NCBI GenBank assembly: GCA_905199225.1
Contig: CAJKFS010000008.1
Span: forward strand, 1 to 62,395
Length of the DNA stretch: 62,395 nucleotides
Source: an uncultured Collinsella sp.
Lineage (GTDB): Bacteria; Actinomycetota; Coriobacteriia; Coriobacteriales; Coriobacteriaceae
Direction of reading: 5' to 3'
The notes below the pieces were generated by a model. The model searched no databases and was not told the origin of the DNA. It was given only the letters and a program-made list of their open reading frames with translations. The translations under genes and the position numbers were made by a program. Within the stretch, counting starts at the first letter, position 1; each line of letters starts with the position of its first letter. This document shows, piece after piece, positions 51,984 through 59,307 of this stretch.

Positions 51984-52883
51984 GTGTCCGATCGTCCCAA
52001 GGCATCTGCTCCCAAGACGCCTGCGCGCAAAGCTGCCACTGCTGGAGCGCCTGCAGCTAAGAGCGGCACCGGTTCGTGGCTGGCGGGCTTTATTACCCGT
52101 GCCGCCGCCGGTATCGTCTACGCCGTTGTCTTTATCCTGTGCCTGGTTTTGGGTATCGTGCCCACGGCCATCTTTGTTTCCGTCATGAGCGGTCTGTGCT
52201 GCTATGAGTTTTTCCGTATGACAAGGCTCGATGGCAAGATGGCTAACGAGCGCATGGGTATCGCTGCCGCCGTACTCTTTCCGCTGTCGGCGTTGGGCGA
52301 TTCGATGTTGCTGAATGCCCTGCTTTTTGCCCTGATGCTCGCTGTGGGCATTTGGTATGTCTGGTCGCCGCGTACCCGCATCTCTGATGTGGCCGTGACG
52401 CTCATGGGTCCCATCTACACTGGCTTTATGCTGTCGGCTATCGTGCTGCTGCGCGATGCCGTGCCCGGTTTTGCCGGTGCCCTGCTTTCAGTGGGCGTTT
52501 GCGCGTCCCTTTGGGTCTCCGATTCGTTTGCCTACATCGTGGGTAGCCGTATCGGCAAGCACAAGATGGTTCCCAAGATCTCTCCCAAAAAGAGCTGGGA
52601 GGGGTTTGCCGGCGGCATCCTGGGCTCGGTTTTGATTTGGTTCATCCTGTGGGCGACGCACTTCTACAAGCTCAGCCTGCCCTATGCGCTGCTGTGCGGC
52701 GTGGTCGTGTCCATTCTGGGCGTTATCGGCGACCTTATCGAGTCGCGCATCAAGCGCGGTGTGGGCGTCAAGGATTCCGGCAACCTTATCCCGGGCCACG
52801 GCGGAATGCTCGATCGTAGCGATTCGCTTATCTTCGGCTGCATCACCGCGCAGCTGCTTTTGATGATCGGAGGCGTGCTGTAA
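51984..52883 (+). CDS. cdsA: Phosphatidate cytidylyltransferase
   Basis: Makes CDP-diacylglycerol for phospholipids. 299 residues from GTG with AGGAGG seven bases upstream. A 35-residue Ala/Lys/Pro-rich cytosolic N-terminus precedes about eight membrane helices. The C-terminal signature ESRIKRGVGVKDSGNLIPGH then GGMLDRSDS is present. Overlaps dxr by one base (TAATG). Confidence 0.95.
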   Translation: MSDRPKASAPKTPARKAATAGAPAAKSGTGSWLAGFITRAAAGIVYAVVFILCLVLGIVPTAIFVSVMSGLCCYEFFRMTRLDGKMANERMGIAAAVLFPLSALGDSMLLNALLFALMLAVGIWYVWSPRTRISDVAVTLMGPIYTGFMLSAIVLLRDAVPGFAGALLSVGVCASLWVSDSFAYIVGSRIGKHKMVPKISPKKSWEGFAGGILGSVLIWFILWATHFYKLSLPYALLCGVVVSILGVIGDLIESRIKRGVGVKDSGNLIPGHGGMLDRSDSLIFGCITAQLLLMIGGVL

Positions 52884-54070
52884 TGTCCTTCCAGACGACG
52901 TATGGCCCCGATGGGCGCCTTCGCGTTGCCATCCTGGGTTGTACGGGCTCCATCGGCACCCAGACACTCGATGTGTGCCGTCAGCATGCCGATCGCCTGC
53001 AGGTGACGGCGCTGTCCGTTAACTCCAGTACCTCCGAGCTCGTTGCCGCTGCCCGCGAGTTCTCGGTTCCGGCGGTTGCCGTGGCCGATGTCGATCATGG
53101 CGATGACGCCGTGCTGCAGGAGTTGCCCGAGGGAACGAAGCTCGGCGTTGGCGCGCAGGCGGTTTGCGAGCTCGCGCGTCGCGACGATGTCGACTGCGTG
53201 CTTGTCGCTATTGTGGGCGCCGCCGGTCTCGAGGCGAGCCATGCGGCCCTGACCTCAAATAAGCGCCTTGCCCTTGCCAACAAGGAGTCCCTCGTCGTCG
53301 GTGGCGACTTGCTTATGCCGTTGGCGCAACCGGGCCAGCTTATTCCAGTCGACTCTGAGCACTCCGCCATCTACCAGTGCTATCTGGGGGAGAACCCGCG
53401 CGAGGCTCATTGTATTTGGCTCACCTGCTCGGGCGGTCCGTTCTTTGGCCGCAGGCGCGATGAGCTCGATCGCGTGACGCGTGCCGATGCCCTCGCACAT
53501 CCCACGTGGGCCATGGGTGCCAAGATCACCATCGACTCCGCCACCCTTATGAACAAGGGCCTGGAGCGTATTGAGGCCATGCATCTGTTTAACTGCGACC
53601 TCGATTTCATTAACGTGGTCGTGCAGCGTCAGTCCAAGATTCACTCTATGGTCGAGTTCGCCGACGGCTCTGTGATGGCGCATCTCGGTGCTTCCGACAT
53701 GCGTATTCCCATCCAGTTCGCGTTCTCGTATCCCGAGCGTTGGGATACCCCAGCGCCTCGTATCGATTTCCGCGAGCTGGGGCAGCTCACGTTTGATGCT
53801 GCCGACATGGATACCTTCCGCTGTCTGGCACTGGCCGAGCGTGCCGGCAAGACGGGTGGCACCATGCCGTGCGTGCTCAATGCCGCCAACGAGGTCGCCG
53901 TCGATGCCTTCCTGCACGATGGCTGCAGCTTTACCGATATCGATCGCATTGTGGAATCCTGTATGGATGCCCACGATATGCAGGCAGTCGATTCGTTTGA
54001 GCAGCTTCGCGACATCGATGCGTGGGCGCGTGAAAAAGCTGCGCAGGTGCTCGCCGCAACCCGTTCCTAA
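52883..54070 (+). CDS. dxr: 1-deoxy-D-xylulose 5-phosphate reductoisomerase
   Basis: Second step of the MEP pathway, giving 2-C-methylerythritol 4-phosphate. 395 residues with NADPH-binding GCTGSIGTQTLDV, LANKESLVVGGDLL, DSEHSAIYQC (metal and substrate) and SATLMNKGLE. Together with ispG and uppS it ties isoprenoid supply to wall synthesis. Confidence 0.97.
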   Translation: MSFQTTYGPDGRLRVAILGCTGSIGTQTLDVCRQHADRLQVTALSVNSSTSELVAAAREFSVPAVAVADVDHGDDAVLQELPEGTKLGVGAQAVCELARRDDVDCVLVAIVGAAGLEASHAALTSNKRLALANKESLVVGGDLLMPLAQPGQLIPVDSEHSAIYQCYLGENPREAHCIWLTCSGGPFFGRRRDELDRVTRADALAHPTWAMGAKITIDSATLMNKGLERIEAMHLFNCDLDFINVVVQRQSKIHSMVEFADGSVMAHLGASDMRIPIQFAFSYPERWDTPAPRIDFRELGQLTFDAADMDTFRCLALAERAGKTGGTMPCVLNAANEVAVDAFLHDGCSFTDIDRIVESCMDAHDMQAVDSFEQLRDIDAWAREKAAQVLAATRS

Positions 54071-54095
54071 CCCATAAGGATTGCTTTTTCGTTTT

Positions 54096-55457
54096 ATGGA
54101 TACTGTTCTGAGCGTTCTCTCATCGGTCTTTTGGGGCCTGCTGATGCTTTCCGTCCTCGTGTTTTTGCACGAGGGCGGCCACTTTTTGGCGGCACGTGCC
54201 TGCGGCGTCCGTGTGACCGAGTTCTTTTTGGGCCTGCCGTGCCGCTTTGACATCCATTACACGTCGCGTCGCATTGGAACCAAGTTTGGCGTGACCCCGC
54301 TGCTGCTGGGTGGCTACGCTGCCATCTGCGGTATGGATCCGACCGATGTCTCGTGCGCCGATCGCGTGCTCGCGGCTGTCTATCGTCATGGTCGCGTGAC
54401 CGTGGCCGACCTTGCTGTCGAGCTCGAGCTTTCCGAGGAGGATGTGCTCGAGGCTTGTGCTCTGTTGCTGGGCTGGGGCTCCATCGCACCTTGGTATGAG
54501 GAAGGGGAGAAGCCCTTACCGAGCTACTATCCCACCAAGTATCAGACGCTGCCGCGAGACGCGGCGGGCTACACCACCTTTGACGGCCGCCGGTTCGATC
54601 GAGAGCATGCGACTGCCGTGGGCGATGTGTGGGAGCTGCCGTGCGGCGAGGCTGATTTCTTGGCGCAAGAGCGCTCGCACACTTATCTTGGCCAGGGTTT
54701 TCTCAAGCGCGCCTTTATGCTGCTCGCGGGCATTCTCGTCAATATCCTGACGGGTTTTTTGCTCCTTATGAGCATCTATTCCATTGCGGGTGTCACCGTG
54801 CCGATGGATACCAACGTGATCGGTCAGGTTGACGAGGGGTCTATTGCCGCCAAGGCGGGTATCGAGGCCGGAGATGCGATCCTTTCGGTCGACGGTGTCT
54901 CATGTTCCACTTGGATGGACGTCTACGATGCTATCGGCAAGGCCGCCGGTAAGGACGATATCGCCATTGAGTATGAGCGTGACGGCAAGCAGCATTCGAC
55001 CTCGGTTGCGCTCAAAGAGGACGAGCGGTTAGGTGTGTATGCTTCTACGGAGGTAGTCCGTTTGGACCCCATCACCTCGGCGCGTCTGTCATTCTCCTAT
55101 GTTGTGCAGACCGCGGATGGCGTTATGCGCCTACTCCAGCCGCAGCATACGATGGAGATTCTCGACCAGTCCTCGTCGATCGTGGGCATCAGCGTCATGT
55201 CCTCTCAGGCGGCTGCTGCCGGCCCCGTAACGTTCCTGTCGTTTGCAGCGCTCATCTCATTCTCGCTGGGCTTTATGAACTTGCTGCCCATTCCGCCGCT
55301 CGACGGGGGAAAGCTGGTTATCGAGATCATCCAAATGGTCGCCGGTCGCGAGCTGCCACTCAAGGTGCAGACAATCGTCAGCTATGTCGGCATCGCGCTC
55401 TTTGCGCTGCTGTTTGTTTATATGCTTCGTTCCGACGTCCTTCGATTTATTTTGTAG
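54096..55457 (+). CDS. rseP: RseP-type site-2 metalloprotease with winged-helix-like insertion
   Basis: Intramembrane zinc protease. 453 residues from the ATG at 54096; a TTG at 54081 abuts the AAGGA site and is less likely. HEGGH (25-29) in the first helix and NLLPIPPLDGG near 395-405 are the zinc-binding motifs. A PDZ domain lies at about 240-305. Between the first and second membrane regions, where most homologues have a short acidic loop, there are about 110 extra residues (85-195). The first 50 look like a winged helix (ADRVLAAVYRHGRVTVADLA, then SEEDVLEACALLLGWGSI). The extra domain faces the cytosol. The target (anti-sigma factor or signal peptide) is unknown. Confidence 0.9.
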   Translation: MDTVLSVLSSVFWGLLMLSVLVFLHEGGHFLAARACGVRVTEFFLGLPCRFDIHYTSRRIGTKFGVTPLLLGGYAAICGMDPTDVSCADRVLAAVYRHGRVTVADLAVELELSEEDVLEACALLLGWGSIAPWYEEGEKPLPSYYPTKYQTLPRDAAGYTTFDGRRFDREHATAVGDVWELPCGEADFLAQERSHTYLGQGFLKRAFMLLAGILVNILTGFLLLMSIYSIAGVTVPMDTNVIGQVDEGSIAAKAGIEAGDAILSVDGVSCSTWMDVYDAIGKAAGKDDIAIEYERDGKQHSTSVALKEDERLGVYASTEVVRLDPITSARLSFSYVVQTADGVMRLLQPQHTMEILDQSSSIVGISVMSSQAAAAGPVTFLSFAALISFSLGFMNLLPIPPLDGGKLVIEIIQMVAGRELPLKVQTIVSYVGIALFALLFVYMLRSDVLRFIL

Positions 55458-55470
55458 GGGAGTGTTTGGA

Positions 55471-56553
55471 TTGTCTTTATCCCATCCTTTGCCGCGCGAG
55501 CTGACGCGCCCCGTATATGTGGGCGGCGTGCAGATCGGTGGTGGCGCGCCGGTGGTGGTTCAGTCCATGACCTGCACCGATACCGCCGACGCCCAGGCAA
55601 CGCTTGCGCAAGTGCGTGCGCTTGCCCAGGCGGGTTGCGATGTTGTTCGCGTGAGCGTGCCTACCGAGGCTGCGCTCGAGGGCTTTCGCACGATTTGTGC
55701 CGAGTCTCCGGTGCCAATCGTCGCCGATATCCACTTTAACCATAAGCTTGCCATCGGCGCCGTCGAGGCCGGTGCCGCCAAGCTGCGCATCAACCCCGGC
55801 AATATCGGCGATTGGGCCAAGGTTGACGCTGTCATCGATGCCGCGGGTGCCGCGGGCTGCGCGATTCGCATTGGCGTGAACGCGGGCTCGCTTGAGCAAG
55901 ATATTGCCGAGCGCGACAATCTTTCGCAGCCCGAAAAGCTCGTGATGTCGAGCGAGCGTTTCGTCAAGCATTTTGAAGACCGCGGCTTTACGAACATCGT
56001 GCTTTCGGCTAAGGCCCATAGCGTGCAAACGACGCTTGATACCTATCGAGCCCTGTCGCGTGAGATTCCCCACGTTCCGCTTCACCTGGGCGTAACCGAG
56101 GCGGGTATCAAGCTTCAGGGCACCATTAAGAGCTCGGTGGGCCTTGGTATTCTGCTGTCTGAGGGTATCGGTGACACCATGCGCGTCTCGCTCACGGCCG
56201 ATCCGGTCGAGGAGCCGCCGGTCGCCTGGGGTATCCTGCAGTCGCTGGGCCTGCGCCGCCGTGGTCCCGAGATCGTCTCGTGTCCCACGTGCGCTCGTTG
56301 CCAGGTCAACCTCATTCCCATCGCCGAGGAGGTTACCGAGCGACTGAAGAACTATTCCGCGCCGCTTTCCATCGCCGTGATGGGATGTGCCGTTAATGGC
56401 CCCGGTGAGGCTTCTGATGCCGACCTGGGCGTTGCTTGCGGACGTGGTCAGGCCTTGCTCTTTTCGCATGGCCAGATCATTGGTAAAGTAGCTGAGGACC
56501 AAATTGTCGACGCGCTTATGGCAGAGGTCGACAAACTTATTGAGGAGAAATAA
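55471..56553 (+). CDS. ispG: 4-hydroxy-3-methylbut-2-enyl diphosphate synthase
   Basis: Iron-sulfur enzyme, the penultimate MEP step. 360 residues from a TTG with GGGGAG eight bases upstream; a longer frame running into rseP is not supported. N-terminal TIM barrel (VVQSMTCTDTADA, VADIHFNHKLA), C-terminal cluster domain with ligands in SCPTCARC and MGCAVNGPGEASDAD. Confidence 0.96.
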   Translation: MSLSHPLPRELTRPVYVGGVQIGGGAPVVVQSMTCTDTADAQATLAQVRALAQAGCDVVRVSVPTEAALEGFRTICAESPVPIVADIHFNHKLAIGAVEAGAAKLRINPGNIGDWAKVDAVIDAAGAAGCAIRIGVNAGSLEQDIAERDNLSQPEKLVMSSERFVKHFEDRGFTNIVLSAKAHSVQTTLDTYRALSREIPHVPLHLGVTEAGIKLQGTIKSSVGLGILLSEGIGDTMRVSLTADPVEEPPVAWGILQSLGLRRRGPEIVSCPTCARCQVNLIPIAEEVTERLKNYSAPLSIAVMGCAVNGPGEASDADLGVACGRGQALLFSHGQIIGKVAEDQIVDALMAEVDKLIEEK

Positions 56554-58275
56554 ATGACCCGAGCAATGTATATGTCTAAGCTCTATGCGCCGACGCTTAA
56601 AGAGGATCCGGCGGACGCTGAGCTCGCCAGCCACCGCCTGCTGCTCCGTGCCGGCATGATCCGCAAGGAGGCCGCCGGTCTGTATTCCTACCTGCCGCTC
56701 GCATGGCGCTCGATTCGCAAGATCGAGAACATCGTGCGCGACGAGATGGATGCCGCCGGTGCCCAGGAGCTTATGATGCCTATCATGGTCGACGCCGAGT
56801 TGTGGCGTGAGTCCGGTCGCATTGACGCCTATGGCAAGGAGCTTGTGCGCTTTGATGACCGCCACGGCCGCGAGTTTGTTCTCGGACCCACGCACGAGGA
56901 GACCGTGACTGCCCTGGTGCGCAATGAGCTGCGTTCCTACAAGCAGCTGCCGGTGAACCTCTATCACATCCAGGATAAGTTCCGCGACGAGTTCCGTCCC
57001 CGCTTTGGCCTGATGCGCGGTCGCGAGTTCATCATGAAGGACGCCTACAGCTTCTCTGCCACGCAGGAGAGTCTGCAGGAGGAGTACGACAAGATGAAGC
57101 AGGCCTACGCCAACATCTGCGAGCGCTGCTACATCAAGGCTCTGCCCGTTGTCGCCGACTCCGGCGAGATCGGCGGCGACACCTCCGTCGAGTACATGGC
57201 TCTGGCCGACGCCGGCGAGGCTTCGCTCGTCTACTGCGACGATTGCGGCTTCGCTGCCGACGATGAGGCCGCAAGCACCAAGGTCGTTGTGACCGAGGGT
57301 CCTGGCGACGGTACGCTCACCAAGGTCGAGACTCCGGGCATGGGCACCATCGAGGCCGTCGCCAAGTTCTTCGGTTTCCCTGAGAACGGTACGCGAAAGT
57401 CGCTGGCGCTTATCGACGCCGAGGGCAAGCCGGTCGTGGCCATTGTCCCGGGCGACCACGAGCTCAATGACTGCAAGGCCGAGCATGTCTTTGGCAAGGG
57501 CTATCGCATGATGACCGACGAGGAGCTCCAAGCGAACGGTCTGCACAAGGGCTTTATCGGACCGGTTAACCTGCCCGAGGGCATTCGTCTGGTGTGCGAC
57601 GAGAGTCTGCGTGAGTCCAAGCAGTGGGCCTGCGGCGCCAACGAGGTCGACTATCACTTTACCGGTGCCTGCCCCGAGCGCGACTTTACCGTCGACGAGT
57701 GGGCCGACCTGGTCACTGTTGTGGCCGGCGATCCCTGCCCGCACTGCGGCAAGCCGCTCTCCGCTGCTCGCGGCATCGAGGTCTCCCAGGTCTTCCAGCT
57801 GGGCACCAAGTATTCCGAGGCCATGGGTGCCACCTTTATGGACGAGGACGGTAAGGAGAAGCCGCTCATCATGGGCTGCTACGGCGTTGGTGTTTCCCGC
57901 TCGCTCGCTGCCGTCGTTGAGCAGCACAACGACGAGCACGGTATCGTCTGGCCGGTCTCCGTTGCCCCGTACGAGGTCGCGGTGATTCCGCTCGATCCCA
58001 AGAAGGAGGAGTGCGCTACCGTTTGCGACCAAATCGTCGAGGGCCTGTGCGCCGAGGGTATTGAGGTCGTCGTCGATGATCGTGACGAGCGTCCCGGATT
58101 TAAGTTTGCCGACAACGATCTTATGGGCTTCCCGTATCAGGTCGTTCTGGGTAAGCGTGGCCTCAAGAATGGTACTGTGGAGCTCAAGGACCGTGCCACG
58201 GGCGAGCGTGAGGACGTGGCGATCGACGAGGTCGTCGCCAAGGTTGCCGAGCTTGTTAAGGCGGCCCGTCGTTAA
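56554..58275 (+). CDS. proS: Prolyl-tRNA synthetase (bacterial type with editing domain)
   Basis: Charges tRNA-Pro. 573 residues. Class II motifs: RDEFRPRFGLMRGREFIMKD (motif 2) and GCYGVGVSRSLAA (motif 3), with GPTHEETVT before them. An INS editing domain (about 225-400) hydrolyses Ala-tRNA-Pro. ATG directly abuts the ispG stop. No T-box leader. Confidence 0.97.
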   Translation: MTRAMYMSKLYAPTLKEDPADAELASHRLLLRAGMIRKEAAGLYSYLPLAWRSIRKIENIVRDEMDAAGAQELMMPIMVDAELWRESGRIDAYGKELVRFDDRHGREFVLGPTHEETVTALVRNELRSYKQLPVNLYHIQDKFRDEFRPRFGLMRGREFIMKDAYSFSATQESLQEEYDKMKQAYANICERCYIKALPVVADSGEIGGDTSVEYMALADAGEASLVYCDDCGFAADDEAASTKVVVTEGPGDGTLTKVETPGMGTIEAVAKFFGFPENGTRKSLALIDAEGKPVVAIVPGDHELNDCKAEHVFGKGYRMMTDEELQANGLHKGFIGPVNLPEGIRLVCDESLRESKQWACGANEVDYHFTGACPERDFTVDEWADLVTVVAGDPCPHCGKPLSAARGIEVSQVFQLGTKYSEAMGATFMDEDGKEKPLIMGCYGVGVSRSLAAVVEQHNDEHGIVWPVSVAPYEVAVIPLDPKKEECATVCDQIVEGLCAEGIEVVVDDRDERPGFKFADNDLMGFPYQVVLGKRGLKNGTVELKDRATGEREDVAIDEVVAKVAELVKAARR

Positions 58276-58305
58276 TCGACGATTTCGCTTGTAGTTCGAT
58301 ATACG

Positions 58306-58359
58306 GGACGGCCCCGCATTTCTCCAGATCGGGGAGATGCGGGGCCGTCCTTTTATTTT
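58306..58359 (+). terminator. Terminator of the pyrH-proS operon
   Basis: A 20-bp stem (two G-T pairs), loop AGATC, followed by TTTTATTTT. ATACGGGAC just before it resembles the intergenic repeat strings at 30018 and 38066. Confidence 0.95.
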
Positions 58360-58379
58360 GTGGCATCCTCGATATCTAA

Positions 58380-58421
58380 AAGGAAAACCCCACAGCCCAT
58401 ATGAGCTGCGGGGTTTTCCTT
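58380..58421. terminator. Bidirectional terminator between convergent genes
   Basis: AAGGAAAACCCCACAGC pairs with GCTGCGGGGTTTTCCTT (one mismatch), loop of 8. On the minus strand it ends in TTTTCCTTTT and closes the gene at 58454. On the plus strand it backs up the preceding terminator. Confidence 0.85.
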
Positions 58422-58453
58422 GTGCCTCCGATGCGAAATAAATCGCTCAGATA

Positions 58454-59218
58454 TTACTGATAATCGACGACGTCGATCCAGTTCTTCAGGAACTCATCGT
58501 TCACGTTGCGCTTACGAGCGAGCTCGGAAGCGGCGACGATGCTCGTCCACTGACGCACGACCTGCATGGGCATGTCGGCGCGGTCGCAGTAGAGCTCCAG
58601 GTAGGCCTCGGCCTGGTCCTTGCTGTTGAGGGCGAAGAGCAGGTAGGTGGTGGCAACGTCGGCAGCAGGGGAGCCCTGGGTAGCGTGTGCCCAGTCGCAC
58701 ACATAGAGCTGGCCGTCGTCGCCGACGATGACGTTGGAGGGGTTGAAGTCGCCGTGGCAGACCTTGAACTCCTTGGTCATGCCGTCCAGACGCTCCTGAA
58801 GGTTGTAGCGCGTGGTGGCATTGAGCTGATCAAGGCTGTCGATCATGCGGGCGAACTTGTCGCGCTGACGGTTGAGCAGCGGGGAGGTGTAGCCGTGGAT
58901 CTCGATCTGGAGGTCGACGAACATCTCGAGGTACTCACCAAAGCGCTGGGGCTCGGCAGTCATCTTCTCGGCAAGGGTGGTGCCCGGAACCTTCTCGGTC
59001 ACGAGCGCCCAGCCGTTGGCGTTCTCGAGCTGGGAAACCTCGAGAGCCTTGGGGCTGCGGATGCCGCACTCATTGATGCGGGCAAGATTCAAAGCCTCGT
59101 TGAACACGTCGGAGACAGGCTTGGTCTCGTTAAAGACCTTGACGATCTTGTCGCCCAGGTCGTAAACGACCTTGTTGCCACGGCGGACGAGCTCGGTCTT
59201 GGAATCGGGTAGCAGCAT
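58454..59218 (-). CDS. Aminoglycoside-phosphotransferase-fold protein (TIGR02172-like)
   Basis: 254 residues with a kinase-like fold. An N-terminal lobe (VVYDLGDKIVKVFNE) holds the nucleotide Lys. The catalytic loop is HGDFNPSNV (155-163) and the metal Asp is in DWAH (175-178), as in aminoglycoside and choline phosphotransferases. Family members are mostly uncharacterised; substrate unknown. Antibiotic resistance is not implied. It lies 89 bases after adhE on the same strand and may be co-transcribed. No membrane helix. The ATG has AAAGGA six bases upstream. Confidence 0.85.
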   Translation of the reverse strand: MLLPDSKTELVRRGNKVVYDLGDKIVKVFNETKPVSDVFNEALNLARINECGIRSPKALEVSQLENANGWALVTEKVPGTTLAEKMTAEPQRFGEYLEMFVDLQIEIHGYTSPLLNRQRDKFARMIDSLDQLNATTRYNLQERLDGMTKEFKVCHGDFNPSNVIVGDDGQLYVCDWAHATQGSPAADVATTYLLFALNSKDQAEAYLELYCDRADMPMQVVRQWTSIVAASELARKRNVNDEFLKNWIDVVDYQ

Positions 59219-59251
59219 GGTTGCATCCTTTCAACGATGCGATAGAAGCGA

Positions 59252-59288
59252 CGGCGGGGGTGTGTGAAACACCCGTGCACCCCCGCCG
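59252..59288 (-). repeat. GC-rich hairpin between adhE and the kinase-like gene
   Basis: CGGCGGGGGTG pairs with CACCCCCGCCG (11 bp). An alternative inner helix GGGTGT/ACACCC competes with it. On the minus strand the T-run lies before, not after, the stem, so it is not a standard terminator. It may stabilise the 3' end of adhE RNA or set read-through. Confidence 0.5.
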
Positions 59289-59307
59289 CAAAAAACCGTG
59301 CTAAAAA

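Noticed and set aside
55477..58032. 851-codon open frame on the minus strand opposite ispG-proS
   Set aside because: Same reasoning: opposite two conserved enzymes, crosses both, no domain.
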